NCBI RefSeq assembly: GCF_000237925.1
Contig: NC_031502.1
Coordinates: 32,949,914-33,013,913, forward strand
Reading direction: 5' to 3'
DNA from: Schistosoma mansoni
Lineage: Eukaryota > Platyhelminthes > Trematoda > Strigeidida > Schistosomatidae
DNA length: 64,000 bases
The position numbers were made by a program, and so were the translations under genes. Below the pieces are notes generated by a model. It made no database searches, had not been told where the DNA came from, and worked only from the letters and a program-made list of their open reading frames with translations. Shown here in pieces: positions 1 through 12,935 of this stretch; within the stretch, counting starts at the first letter, position 1, and every line of letters begins with the position of its first letter.

Positions 1-770
1 TATGTTAAAGTTAATATTTTCTATCCAAAGTGTGTCCAAATGAGTTCCGCTTATTCCAAATATGCTCAGGTTGTGTTTTCTTATTTTTACTGCTATTCTA
101 ATGAGTCATCTAGTTTTTAATACTGTTCGGACATCATATTATTTGTTGCTCCGGTTATCAGAAGGGGCATCAACCTCTTGGTTTTCAAAGAATCTCAGCT
201 TCCACCAAGAGGTATTGTAACTCTTCTTCATGAAGGATCTTCAACTTTTAGGGCAGAGTTTAAATGTTTTGAATGGTTTTTTGGTTAGCTTTATTTCAGC
301 GAGGTTGGTTTTTACGAAGTGGATTTTCTAACCATATATTCATCTCTGCTCGTTTACCCGAGATTGAAGGGATTCCAGGAACAGTTTGAAAAGTACAAAA
401 ATAAGATGAAATGACCATCAAGCATTGTGTAATTTCCAACAACTCTCCATCGGATATCAATCCATGATGTCTTTTCCCTTCTATAATCACTGTGTACAAT
501 ACATTCTTCCATGCAATTTATTTTATTGACGTTTACTTTAACTTATGCTGTCATTTTTAAGACTTATGATCAACGAATTAACATATTCGTTGGTATACAA
601 TATAATTTATTCATATTATTAGTGTTACTCCTTGCAAAACAACAACACTGTTTTTATATCGATTATTTACCACTACTAATCCCCATTGTTCTGTAGGTGA
701 CTACTTTGCATGTCACAACGATTGCTTATGTTTTTAAAGTATTTACCATTTGTTTATTAATCAGACCTTT
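1..770. other. No recognisable feature
   Basis: AT-rich; only short chance frames on both strands. Confidence 0.6.
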
Positions 771-778
771 TTTCACTG

Positions 779-990
779 AGATCACGAATTGATCCAAGTT
801 AGATAACCACTGAAAATCAGAAAACACTGGACAGATGCTCCGTTCTACTATGGGACAGCTCAAAGATGCTCATCCACAAACCCACAACAGAGATTCGAGT
901 CCATAACTTTCGGTTTCGCTCTCGAATGCTTAATCTTTAAACCACTGAACCGGAATCTAATGGAGTGCAAGCCTAACTTTAATTTATTGG
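779..990 (-). repeat. Hammerhead-SINE copy, strongly decayed
   Basis: Minus strand; B-box-like GGACTCGAATCTC, family 3' half with CCAGTGTTTTCTG. No ribozyme core left. Confidence 0.55.
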
Positions 991-1844
991 GGTGATCCAG
1001 AAAATTTCTCACAAAAGACAAGAAAGGCTCAAGAAATACTAAGAAGTATTTTATCCAGTCAGCGTTCAGTAGAAGTTTTGCCAGAAACATCATGAAAGTG
1101 AAAATTTACATGTAGAGTTTCCGATTGGCTGATTACTAAACTGCTACTACTTTTAGTAGCATTTCAGAAATTTAGGAAAACCAAGGACTTCTAAAATATA
1201 TAAAAAACCCTATATTTTTTTGTACATGAATGAACCTTTGGAGTAAAGTGCTTCTCGCATATTTTGAGCCTTTTCTCTCGTATTCAAGTTGCTGTGTGGA
1301 TTTAGCTTGGGGGTTACGAGACTAGCTTAGGATCCGAGTATAGCGTTCGATTAGCAAGACATCATAATTAATCCATGATATTAGCTGATCCTCATTTGTG
1401 TTCGGTGGATACCTTCCTCACACCATGATATGGTTGAATAGTTGCCCAATTTCAGTGTGTCCCTGGTTTCAATAAAGTTCAAAAATCTCCACAATCCCAT
1501 ACTGGTAATTTTTTCTCATTAAAATCCTATTGCTTAGGTCAACCGTTCAAGGTCATTTGAACGAATGAACATCGTTTCATGCCCCCACTTTATTCATTTC
1601 TGTCCTATAAACTAATGATGCTACAATGGTCTTTTACAGTTTTTCAGTAAAATAAGTTCATATTAGTGACGGGAATAATTTACCATACAGTTGACTATTG
1701 ATTATTGTGTGACAGTATCAGATGACTAATTAACAGTAAGTTGTAAATCATTCATAACAAAAGTAAGATACAAAAAATGACAATTAATTAAATGGAATTG
1801 GATGACTTTAACAAGATGTAAATTGAATCTTTATGATTCATCCA

Positions 1845-2235
1845 TTGGTACATCCAGCTGATGAGTACCGAATAGTGTAGAGAACAAGAACACGGGTAGG
1901 GACAATCGAATGTATTTGAGCTCAAATCACAGACTATCTCACTACATTCTGATAACCATACAGTCAATAGTCAATTTGCAAAATAACAATCAATTGTCTC
2001 AATCTTAACTGTTCCTTCTGAAAATATCAGTCCATCTTCTCTGATTTCATTGTTCATGCATTTTTGTACCAATTGCGCTTCATTCCTATTCATTCCTTAT
2101 CAACCTTCTGCCAAAATACATTCTATGTCTGATCATCACCATATACTACTTATGTGGATATAAGTAGACCACACCACAGTAGGACGAAACGCACGTCCTG
2201 GAATCCACTGCTGGCCACCATCCATCTTTGCTTAT
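1845..2235 (+). repeat. Two third-family hammerhead fragments
   Basis: 1845-1900 holds the first half (CATCCAGCTGATGAG). 2185-2235 holds the second half (AGGACGAAACGCACGTCC). About 290 bases of unrelated sequence separate them. Confidence 0.55.
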
Positions 2236-2727
2236 AAAAAATAATTGTTTTAAATAATGTGATTTTACAGTAGACAGTATAACAACGAGTAATGTATGTT
2301 GTCGATAGTTTGAGCAAAGTGTTATCAATGTATTTATTAGTGTTACTGTTGAATTTGAGATTAAATTTACAATCTGCATACGAGCACCATAATTATTGTT
2401 ATAAAAGATTAATCACTTAAAGGTTCACAGAAAATACTTATTATATTAGTGTAAGGTCAAAGGTTAAAAAACGGAAACGATAAATGTAAGATTATTTGAG
2501 AATGACCACTTGGATTTTATGTACCTTTATTATATGATATAATATGATATTCTGGAAATGATTACGGGATGCATGAAGATTTAAAGACATGACTAGGTCA
2601 ATACAGAAAGCAACTATACATCTAAGGGAAAGTGATATAAGGTAAAATTGTCTAAACTAATATGATTATCATGTCATTAGTGAATAGCCTCAATACGAAA
2701 TTATTGGTGTTCTAAGGAGAGTACGTG

Positions 2728-3012
2728 ACCATTGGAGTTCAACTATGCTGGTTGTAAGGCAGTTACCTACCGGAGATGGTTGCACAATATCATGTATTCA
2801 TTGAAATCAGATATTAACACCGTTGGATGCCGTCTTAGTGGACTAGAGAGTAAGTATTCGAGCGCAAGACTGAGGGTTTGGATCATGCGTACGGGGTCGT
2901 GGATGTACACATCTAAGGAATCCCATATTAGAACGAGATAGCAGTCCAGTGTTCCTAGGTTTTCATCGATAGTCTAACATTGATCAGTTCATGATTTTAA
3001 TAAAATGGTATA
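2728..3012 (+). repeat. Hammerhead-SINE copy, decayed
   Basis: Includes the 5' part, CACCGTTGGATGCCG, a degraded tRNA-like head, GGTCGTGGATG and CAGTCCAGTGTTCC. Ribozyme core lost. Confidence 0.7.
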
Positions 3013-4530
3013 GTTCAAAGATCATTTTCAGAGTATTTTTGCCACATGGATTACAGTGATGTAAGGCACCAGTTTGGAACCATTAATTTTTTGTGGAGGG
3101 ACTAGGACATCTTGTTGATCTGTGAATAATCTATTCAAGACTATTTATAATACCATTACCGAGCAAGTGTAGTCATCTTCAACTAGGAAAAAATAAAACA
3201 GAGAGCATGGAACAAAAGCACCAAAATTTACTTTAATAGGTTTATCGTCATAAAAGTGCTAATATGTTTTATGATCTACTGATTGATATAGATATTATTT
3301 AATTTAGTTCAATTTACGAAGGAGAGTGTAAATGTAAACCATCTTCAGGAAAAAATTTAATGAATGGGCTCATTAAAAACAGTGGTTAGACATTTAACGT
3401 CCCCAGAATTTCACTAGTGAAATCGGATATAGTCAAAGATGCAAGCTAATTTAAAGCAGTTTCAGAGGAGAGATAAACATTGATGCAACGAACAACCAAT
3501 GATGGTAGTGATTTTATTCCGTGAATAGATTACTGCAAATTATTCTTGAGTCTCAAAAATTTTCTCATAAAGTAAATCAGATACAGAGAAGATTTAGAAT
3601 GAAATCGTTTCACTGATCGTATAGTGTTGCGGATTCTATAACTAGGTGTTTCTGTATATTGGTTTGCATCAGAGGATATAAAAGATGTCTTATCCAGTAT
3701 TTTGCAGAAGACTAAATTTAGTTTAAGTCTTCACTCCCATGAACAGTTGAGTCTAGGCTTATTATATGTGAATTTGTAGTTTAAGATACAATAATTCCCA
3801 TCACATTGATGTGTATCTATCAGTTTATTTGCTATTATAGGTGGTGACATCGGTCACACAGAACGAGCAACTACATCTCCAGGCAATAATCTATATGACT
3901 TTGAAAATGAGAATGTAGAACAATCAATATTGAGGAGTCTCGTCAGTCCTTGTCACAGATCTCGATCAATAATTTCCATCAAAACAACCTATACCGTCAA
4001 ATAATTGAACCTCAGGGGAGAAGAAATTATAAAATTGTGTACTGTACACACGTGAACGATACAGAGTTTCAAACTTGGGCTCGTTTGTAAAAGCTAGACG
4101 AGTAAGCTCACATTTTCAATAGGGTCTTAATATTTTAAATTTTGAATACTCGCAAAACTAGTATTTAATATCCGTTCTCGAGTATTTTGAGTTTTAAATG
4201 TTTGTTATCTTCACTTTTTTCGTCATTTCTTTCCTATCTTCTTTATACCCACCGAGTGAACCATTCTCTTTCATATATTTAGTTACATCTTATTGTATTT
4301 ATTTAACTTCTCAATCATTACGTAGTCGTATCTTGAAACTTGAAAGTTTTAAAACACTTTATTGCACAACGCTTTTTCCCATTCCTTTTTAGTGAATTAC
4401 GATATATGTTAAATTATCACAAATACGACTTAATGGTTTGGTTGAATGATATCGTTGAAAGAAAAGATTTTTCAGCAGAATTGTCTTTAATTCTTCTTGA
4501 ATATATCTGTCAAAGTGAAACTATATATAT
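3012..4530. other. No recognisable feature
   Basis: AT-rich; the two overlapping 64- and 80-codon plus frames at 4198-4582 are hydrophobic and Ile/Phe/Tyr-rich, as expected from AT-rich noise. Confidence 0.5.
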
Positions 4531-4800
4531 ATGCATGCCAGGAATTGAATTCGGGAACGTCAGGTCGAGGTATGAGCACTGAGCTATAAAGTCACTGAGT
4601 TGAAATCGATTAGTGAACATTATTAAATTAATCTATCTTTTGACATAGAGTGACAATCATTCGATGCCATAAGTCATAATCATCCTACTTCTGAGTGAAA
4701 TGAAGGTCTTGAGTTAGATCCCTGGAGGATTCGTGGTTGCGTGCTTCACAGGAGTCTTATACTTGAACAAACTGGCTGTTCCACTGAGTTTTAAATGATA
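4530..4800. repeat. Two SINE fragments, strongly decayed
   Basis: 4530-4600 reads on the minus strand as a tRNA-like head (TAGCTCAGTG, TTCCCGAATTCAATTCC), Sm-alpha-like. 4725-4800 resembles the ribozyme end of the other family on the plus strand (CAGGAGTCTTATACTTGAAC). Confidence 0.4.
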
Positions 4801-5224
4801 CACTAGCTGAAGTTAATCCATAAAGAATACTACTAACAAACTAAGCTAATCCCCACAAAACACAATTAAAAATATACATATTGATGATTGGTTTGTGTAT
4901 GCATGAGGGCTGATATAGCACCGACGATGTTATTCATTAATCGTATAAAAGCCGGATCTTTTCGATTTTTTAATCTTATATATGTTAATTATTTGCTGCA
5001 TCCTTTGTGATTTAATTACATATGTCTCTAGAAAAAAATAGAATATATGCATATGTATTACTCATCAACTTTAAAATTTATTACATGTATATATCAGCTG
5101 ATTTTATAAAATTGTCGAGTCCTGTTAAATCGCTGTCTCTTATGAAAAAAGAAAAAAAACATAAATTTAGTGAAAGTTTAAGGGTTTATCCGTCTACCTA
5201 CACATCCATATATATATATCATCA

Positions 5225-5600
5225 ACATTGATGATCTCTGTCGAATGACTGGGGGCCTACTGGAGTTAGACGGGAATGGTGTGGCCAACAGCTAACCTCG
5301 AAGTCACACCTAGCGGTCAGCACCTAACGTGGATTACTCCTTCTTCATATCAAGGTACTATGGATGCTTTGAAGACCGTACAGTACAAATGAGGTTATTA
5401 CAGAAATATATTAGTTAAAGTAGGTACAAGAGAAAGTGTAATCACCACCGCATGAGTCAGTCCATGGCGTGCGATGAACCGATGAGCGTTAGTTGTCCTT
5501 GACGTTGACAGGGATCGATGATCTGTTCGATATTCAGTGACCCAACTACTGGATGATTTGGCTAGGTCTCAATGACATTTCACTGACCTTATATATATAC
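5225..5600. other. Unclassified, GC-richer stretch
   Basis: About 375 bp with higher GC than its flanks (GGGGGCCTACTGGAGTTAGA near the left end). No long frame and no match to the other repeats here. It may be a retroelement end. Confidence 0.3.
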
Positions 5601-5871
5601 TTGCATTGACACACTACCTAGTAAATGTATTTGATTTATATTTTTAAAACTCTATGTTACTAACATTGAGATGTAATTTTTGAATTTTCCGGTTATTAAA
5701 ATAAATACCGATATTTTAGTGACCTATAACAGTTATAATAATCGGACAATATCATATTCAAGTTACTGGAACAAACAAACAAACAAACAACCTGACTAAC
5801 TGACAATAATCATGATAATAATTAAATTTGATAAAGTAATTTCGATATAATTACAAGAAATATAATCTGTC

Positions 5872-5960
5872 CAATAGTAGTAGTATTAGTAGTAATATTG
5901 GCAATAGTAGTAGTAGTGGTAGTAGTAGTAGTAGTAGTAATATTAGTAGTAGTAGTTCGA
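5872..5960. repeat. (TAG/TAA)n microsatellite
   Basis: Interrupted trinucleotide run; the long minus-strand Thr-rich frame over it is a by-product. Confidence 0.9.
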
Positions 5961-6297
5961 ATTATTGGCCAAACTTTAAAATAACATATAATATTCTTGT
6001 CTGATATTGATGATTCATTGTATACATTAAAAAATATACACATTTGTTTGATTAAATAAATACATGATTCGAGATAAACTAACATCATTCGAAAGTGAAT
6101 TGTGTATTTGAAAAATGAATGGTCATTAAATAATTTGGTAGATTATTATCTATCCATTATATAAATTGACTGAAATAAACAAAAGTCAATGTAACGAATT
6201 GTTGTGGTTAAATATAACATTAGGTTATTAGATAAAAAAAATGATTTGGAAAGTATCATTTGAATAGATATCATGAATGAATCAATGTTAGATCACA

Positions 6298-6412
6298 ATT
6301 GAAAACCTGGAAGCACTGGACGGCTGTTTCGTCCCAGTATAGAACCCTTCAGCAGTGCGCATCCACGATCCTGAACGTGGGACTTGGATCCAGGACCTTC
6401 GGTTGCCCAGTA
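6298..6412 (-). repeat. Hammerhead-SINE copy, decayed, head-to-head with next
   Basis: Minus-strand 3' half with GGACGAAAC and a changed first core half (CTGAAGG). It abuts the plus copy at 6409. Confidence 0.75.
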
Positions 6413-6650
6413 ATGTGGATCGGTTGAAGTTAGACATTTATGTCACTGGTCTAGAGGTTAAACATTTGCGCGCGAGACCGGAGGTCCTGGGTTTGAGTTC
6501 CACATACGGGATCGTGGATGCGCACTGCTGAGTAGTCCCATACTAGGACGAGTCGACCGTCCAATGCTTTCAGGTTTTCAATGGTGGTCTAACATTGACC
6601 CATTCATGATATCGATGTAAACTCAACAATCTTCACAACTCTTTACTGCT
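6409..6650 (+). repeat. Hammerhead-SINE copy, decayed
   Basis: tRNA-like head with GGTCTAGAGGTTAAAC and GGGTTTGAGTTCC, ribozyme remnant CTGAGTA with GAGT in place of GAAA, family tail. Confidence 0.78.
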
Positions 6651-8085
6651 AAGTATCATTTAAGCGTGATCAGAGTGTTTTAAATGTACTGTGCAAATAA
6701 ACTACGAATTTGTTCATGACAACTATATCTTATCATTACACTATTGAAAGTTATCTTGTTGAACATTCTATGCGAATACTTAAAAAGAAGTCTTGAACAA
6801 TTATTAGATGACTATCCTTGATTTTTGTTAAAGAAATAGTGGTTTTCTATTCGACGTTAGTTGACAAAGTAATTTTAAAATACAAAAGAATTTTCACACA
6901 ACCGTCTCACTTAAAACCTTTTCTTTAGATAGACGGTTGTTGGATGTAGAAGATACTCATTGAAAACCGAATAAGTGGAAATAGATCTGAAGATTAAGTA
7001 AGACTATTCAACGAAGAAAATATTCTTTTTGATGATATCATTGCTTACTGAAACATTACAATGGTATTAATAATGATTTATCTAGTATTTTGGAGGTTTT
7101 GTGTTCTCTGTGTTGCACAGTATAACCATGAATCATTCATTAGCTGTCTAGATAACATCATCGTCGTATATCTAAAATAGAAGTGGACTATTAGAATTTT
7201 TTCGCAGTTAACTAATAGAGTTTCTCTTGACATGGGATATGAATGATTTTTGTCCATGCTTGCATGGTCGTTGATCATTCGATTATTTTTAATGACCTCT
7301 TCCTTGACCTGATCTCTGAACTTGCATTTGTTTGTCTTTTTTCTTGTTGCCCAATAGATTAGCTTGGTTTTAATCTGTGTTTATTGTTTGGAGTTTGACC
7401 GCAGTGCTGAGCTTTTAAATATACCCTGATTCGTTTTGCTTTCTCTCTGTAGAAGGAAATACTACAACTTAGTTAAAACTCGTGAACGTAGTAATCAAAA
7501 CTACTGAATAGGTAAGAAAAAGTAAAAAAGACAGGGTGTGACCATGACAGAATGAGAAGTTGAATATGATGGTTTTGCATAAATTGTTCAGACACGAATT
7601 TTTGGATAAATAAAGCCTTTGTTTTGCACAAGTATTTTGCTTTTATTTCTTTCATATAAGTTCGTTTAACCATACTGATGATTTTGAAAGATGATTTTTA
7701 TAGGATGGAGTAAACAGTATAAACAACATAAACCAACTGATTGGGGATACTGGGTACAAACAATAAAAATCCATACAACATTCAATTTTTTATGCCTAAA
7801 TTGGTTTGACTGAGATAATCCCTCAAAATTCTATTGATTCAATTCTTTTAAAAATAAAAACAACTTGAAATACTATTGATTATTTGTAAGGTTTCGTGTA
7901 AAAGAGAAGCGATCTTCGCTATTTGATTCACAACAGTAATAGATTCCCACCATATGTCTTGGTAGTTCAATCGATGAGTTTAAGAACGATAATAACAAAG
8001 GAGTAAATAAAAAAAACTAGGATAGGAAACAAAACCAATAAATATGTCTTCTTTTTTAGTAATAGGAATAAATGAAATGTCATAA
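6650..8085. other. No recognisable feature
   Basis: AT-rich; two 66-codon minus frames without family likeness. Confidence 0.55.
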
Positions 8086-8270
8086 CATCGGCAATATAGT
8101 AAATAGGAAACATACACAACAGGTTAAATACTCGCTATGAGACCTGAATGTTCCGGGTCCGATCTTTTGTAGGGTTCTAGGTGAGCACTGATAACGAATC
8201 CTTATTAGGATGAAATAGCTACGCACTAATTCCATGTTTTTCAAGGGTTATATAACTAACGTCATTTTGT
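8085..8270 (+). repeat. Hammerhead-SINE remnant
   Basis: Head GGTTAAATACTCGC, then GAGCACTGATAACGAATCC and TTAGGATGAAATAGC, matching the ribozyme region with many changes. Confidence 0.5.
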
Positions 8271-8322
8271 AATCTAAATTATAGAAAAATGAACAATATA
8301 TGAGTTATAACTCGTCGCCAAT

Positions 8323-8627
8323 TGTTATATCTTGTAGTCTGTGTGCCCTGTTTATATATATGACGTGGCGATGCCGCTAATTAGAGAGGAGTGATTTATC
8401 GATCGAACAAATGACACACGAAACCCGTACAAGCAGTCTAGAATACTTATCGGTCCTGCTTTCTGCCTAGACCAGCCAGTTAAGTCCACGACACCAATAA
8501 CAGCCTCTCCAGTATGAATCATTTATTTCAAGCATACTGGGTTTATATACCAATCAAATTGACCACATCGTACCATAAAATAGAAAATAATATTTGTACA
8601 AGATTCAGCCAAATGTGGCTGTGAATG
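8323..8627. mobile_element. LTR-like dispersed repeat, copy 1 (fossil)
   Basis: About 305 bp beginning TGTTATATC and closely matching 14745-15044 over CTGCTTTCTGCCTAGACC and AGATTCAGCCAAATGTGGCT. Length and the TG start suggest a solitary LTR. No coding sequence was found beside it. Family not certain. Confidence 0.45.
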
Positions 8628-9295
8628 TAATAACCCGTTTACTGTAATCACAAAATAAGAATAATATTTTCACAGTTGATCATATACGAAATAAGTTGTT
8701 TACTTACATACTTAGAAAACATGACTAGAATTCACATCATTGAAGAATTGGTTGATGATTTTATTAAGTAGTCTTAGTAGTACTATTAGTAGTAATTATT
8801 TGAACAATTATAACTCAGTGAAGAATACGACGTCTTGAAAAATACTTCTACTTCATCTTCATTTAATTGCACCTTCCTAGGAGCTCCGGCTTCGTGGATT
8901 GGTTTCCAACTCTGCGACTGGAAGAAGAAATTGGAGAGATGGTCGGTTTATGACATGTGATCATGGTATGAAAGGAAGCTTTATATGACTGGCATTTGTC
9001 GGTTCATTACGATGCTCTGGTTGTGGTCTTTGAGACAATGTAACTCTGTGACTTGAGACATCAAACATACCACATAATAAAAGTCAGAAGTGATCATTTT
9101 CTGGAAATTCTTTTACATTTTGAGTAAAAATTAAAGAAACTCTCCGAATTGAAAGTTTTCCTGATTATATTTCTAAATGAATGAATTCTGTGTAATATGT
9201 TTTTAGTATTGATGTTAAGTCGTAAAAATCGTCCAATTAGGAAAACTTGGAATAAGATTTCTTACTGGTCTCTATTGTTCCTATTGATCAGTGGG

Positions 9296-9380
9296 ATTGG
9301 AGCTGTTGCTCAATGATTAAGGCGTTCGACCTCCAGTTACTAAGTTCCGGGGTTGGTCCCCGTTTTATCTACTTTAGTTT
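9296..9380 (+). repeat. tRNA-like SINE head of another type
   Basis: TTGCTCAATGATTAAGGCG followed by GGGGTTGGTCCCCG resembles A and B boxes. It does not match the two ribozyme families beyond that. Confidence 0.4.
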
Positions 9381-9534
9381 AGACAACGGGATAATATAAA
9401 TAGCCTACCTAAATACAGTGTAGCACGTGGCCAATTACACTGATCTATACCCAACGAATTGGTCATTTAAAATCCATGATTGTATTCATCAGCAGGACGA
9501 ATCAATTAATGTGAATATCTCAATAGGTAGGTCA

Positions 9535-9640
9535 GTCACAGATGGAATAGCTTAGTGATAACGTCGCCTTGATACGGGTTGATAAAGGTTCAATCTTGCG
9601 AGGAGCATCAGTTACCTGAGGATCGAAGATATGTTTTACT
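9535..9640 (+). repeat. Sm-alpha-type head fragment
   Basis: Plus-strand AATAGCTTAGTGATAACG and GGTTCAATCTTGCGAGGAGC match the Sm-alpha head; no ribozyme follows. Confidence 0.5.
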
Positions 9641-10269
9641 GGTTAGTAACAAATATCATGAAACCTATATTCAGAACTTCTTTACGATAGCTTCTAAAAA
9701 CCTTGCATCAAAACAAAGTTCATGAGTTGATGAATAACCTAAACTAGTGTCTACACTACAACATGATCAGTATAATTTGACCAATAATTAACACGATATT
9801 GTTTGCGATCAAACGAATAACCTGTGTGATATGTAATGTTGAGTCGAATTGCTCAGTCAGTAGTAGTCTCTAATTTGGATGTGATGATCTAAACACCCGA
9901 CAGCAATACATTCGCACATGAAAATTTGAAAATTTTAACTACAAAAAAGACCCCGGTAAAATATCATCAAAACTTACTACCCATTGGATTCATTCTCAGT
10001 TTATTTTATACTAGTCACCGGTCATGCTAAATTACTCCAAACTATTTAACTGATAGGCATGTTATATATTTAAATTAAACAACAACACAGCAGGATAACC
10101 CCCCCCCAAAAAAAAGATAATATCATCACACCTTTGATTTTTAAAGGATAAGTTAATCAATTAAGTTCAATCGATTTGATCTGTTTTCGTTTAGTTATAG
10201 TTAATGTGGAAAATAGAAAAGAATGATTCCAAGTTTATACACGATATCACTTACTATGATTGTCGTATC

Positions 10270-10350
10270 TGTTACATGATTAACGGCAGTTCATCCAAAA
10301 ACCCTGGACTTGTGTTTCGTGACAGTCATCAGGAATCAGTGTCCCCTGTA
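10270..10350 (-). repeat. Sm-alpha 3' end with a shortened hammerhead
   Basis: Minus strand: CTGATGA, only six bases, CGAAAC, a 2-bp helix III with ACAA loop, GTCCAGGGT. Both core halves remain but helix II is largely deleted. Confidence 0.55.
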
Positions 10351-10439
10351 AGATCAAATCTTGTAAATACATAAGTGAAATGTATGATTTAATATGAAAA
10401 AAAGTGATTATGTTATCTAAAGGTCCTAGATTAGATCTC

Positions 10440-10580
10440 ACAAGATCTCTTGTTTCAGTTTGGGCACCTGGACAGTATCCCAGCCCTCACACAAATTGAA
10501 TGATTTATGTAGTGTATATTTATTTGGTGCTTCCTTGTACCAATGTTTATGTGTTTAAATAATAAATAATAATAAATCTC
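10440..10580 (+). mobile_element. RTE-like LINE 3' tail
   Basis: AGCCCTCACACAAATTGAAT and CTTGTACCAATGTTTATG match the tail at 28484-28570; ends in an (AAT)n run, as RTE elements do. Confidence 0.65.
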
Positions 10581-10974
10581 ATACTAGGATTACAGGTGGG
10601 TATTGTTTTAGAATTCTGAACATATAAAGAACAGCTATTTGGTTCTCTTTGGAGTTTAACAGTTCTCCAAGTATTGCTACCACATATTAAAAATCGTTCT
10701 GAGGTTGTTTTTTAAAACAACACACCTAAAGGGTCGAGAAAATGAACGGTAAGGACAATTATAGTATGAGATAGTTTCATACAGTACAAATAGACTATGA
10801 AAGCATAGTAGAGTTAGAAAGCAGTAATTTATTCTATCGTTTTTAGAAAGATAATTGTATTTATTTTTTTGTGATGCTTAGGATTATATTGAAGAAATAC
10901 ATCAATGTATAGAAGCGACTCAGGAACTAAATGTAGGCCTATGCACTTATCTGTAAATCACATATTTAGTATAA

Positions 10975-11165
10975 CGGTTAGTGATATTACTCTAATCCAT
11001 AGACCGCAATAAATGGAGGCGGTTTCGAACTTGTTATCCAAAAGTTAACAGATAAGTGTTGGATCGTGGATGGGTAGTTTTGTGGAGTCTTAAACTAGGA
11101 CGAAAGAGCTATCCAGTGCTACCTGGTCTTCAAAACTATACAATTCTTGATTATGAGGATACCCT
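10975..11165 (+). repeat. Hammerhead-SINE remnant
   Basis: GGATCGTGGATGGGTAGTTT, GGAGTCTTAAACTAGGACGA and ATCCAGTGCTACCTGG follow a degraded tRNA-like head. First core half lost, GAAA kept. Confidence 0.6.
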
Positions 11166-12935
11166 TTAAAAAAGATTTACTCCATTTGGGATATCAGTAA
11201 AAACTACAGACGACTAGACCGTTGTTTTGTGATAGTTTAGAACTCATGTACATTTACGGTCCCTCCGGATGTATGTAAACCATGACTTCCACGTTTCTAC
11301 AGCAACTTGTTTACTTTTAAAAACAACAGGTTGCTATTCATTGGTTCACATTTCAAAATTCAAATAATTTTTTATATAGTTCTATGTTTATCTACCGTTC
11401 TCAATGATGACTGTTTCATTCCTGACACGTTACGTAATAGAATAGATGTGAAAAATTGGTATTGAATGACAATAATGAACTAAAACTGGTATTCTGTACT
11501 TTGTTGAGTTGCAGGAATATGGAAATACATTTTTTGTAGATGTAAAATGTTCACTTGAACAAAACTTATAACTCGTATTCTTAGATATTTTTTCAAAGAT
11601 TATAATACTGTTTGACTAATTCAGTTCTAGTTGACAAGGCGCATAAACAAACTAACTAAATGGTAGTGGGAAGATTAATTCGACTTTTAGTCTACTCATA
11701 AAATCTGAACTAAATATAAACATTTACCTGAGGGATCATAATATCAGGTATGTTGATTTACGCCTAAGCCTTAATCCTATTGCAAAGCTTTTTATAGATA
11801 TGTCTCATTTTACAAATTATTTTTAATCCAAACATATATTTTTACTTGAATTTCACTAAAATATCTTTTGCTTTTTCTGTTTGCAAAGAAACCCTATGAC
11901 TATTTCTAGTAGTATTCTAACGACGAACCTACAGGTGGGACAACTGGATCACAGAATTTCTTCTTAAGATATACGAACCATACATTAAATACTCTATTTG
12001 CAAATTCACATCATTTATTCTTCACATTCTGTATGATTCTTTCGGTTCACAATTTCTTTCTAATTCCGTTTCTGTATTTTCCAAGTCGATCTTCATAGCA
12101 TTCTGCTGCCAGGTTTCCACTTTCCATTGGTGTTTCATACTACTTATGTTTGTTGGAATAAGTAGCATACACTACAGTAGTAATTACTCATGGTAATTAT
12201 AAACACATCGTTTGAAATGAATGAAATAAGTCTTCGCTTTTCCTAAGCTGTTTTTTCTAAAAGTATATACGCTTAAGAAACTATTGGTTTGATCAGAATG
12301 ATTGTACGTAAATGTCAGCAATTTGAAAGAGAAATTACCCAAAGTAACTTTAAAATCAACCTTGAAATAGATGGGATGTGACTAGCAGTGGAATCCAGAA
12401 CGGGGTAACCCAAGCCATTTAAAATTGGACTTCATTTCTTTTTTCATTAGAAAATTGTATCTTATTATCTATCAATTTTAGTTTAAAGCGTCTACTGAGG
12501 TAGATATTTCTGGATAAGAATAGGGATGGTATGAAGCGAATGACCTCTTCGATTGAGTTGTTGAACGTAGCGAAAACTTATAAGTGCCAATATTTACTAA
12601 GATTTACACATTGTAGATATGCAGTGTTGAGGAGTTTCAAACTAAGAAGTAGCTTGAGATAATTGTCTGTTCAATAGATCTCCACATGCAATAAATTATC
12701 ACCGGAGCGTAGTTCGTATTATGTCATTTCTTATTCCTGAATGCCATTGACCACTAAATATTAATAAGAATGGTGCTGTAACTAAAAACCTGGTACTTAA
12801 TTAATAACACGGTAAACATAGAGCCTATCAACGTTTTGTGTTCCTCTAGATTTTTATACAATTTCAACACAAGTTGAATAACAAACAAGTCGAAATAATA
12901 TCAGTATCAGTGGTACTGAGAAAGACAAAATATTG
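11165..12935. other. Mostly featureless; small repeat fragments
   Basis: 12365-12400 is a reverse piece of the third hammerhead repeat (GACTAGCAGTGGAATCCAG). 12600-12660 resembles the SINE ribozyme end. Nothing else seen. Confidence 0.5.

Noticed and set aside
5822-6088. Minus-strand frame with a long Thr run
   Set aside because: It is a trinucleotide microsatellite read in frame.
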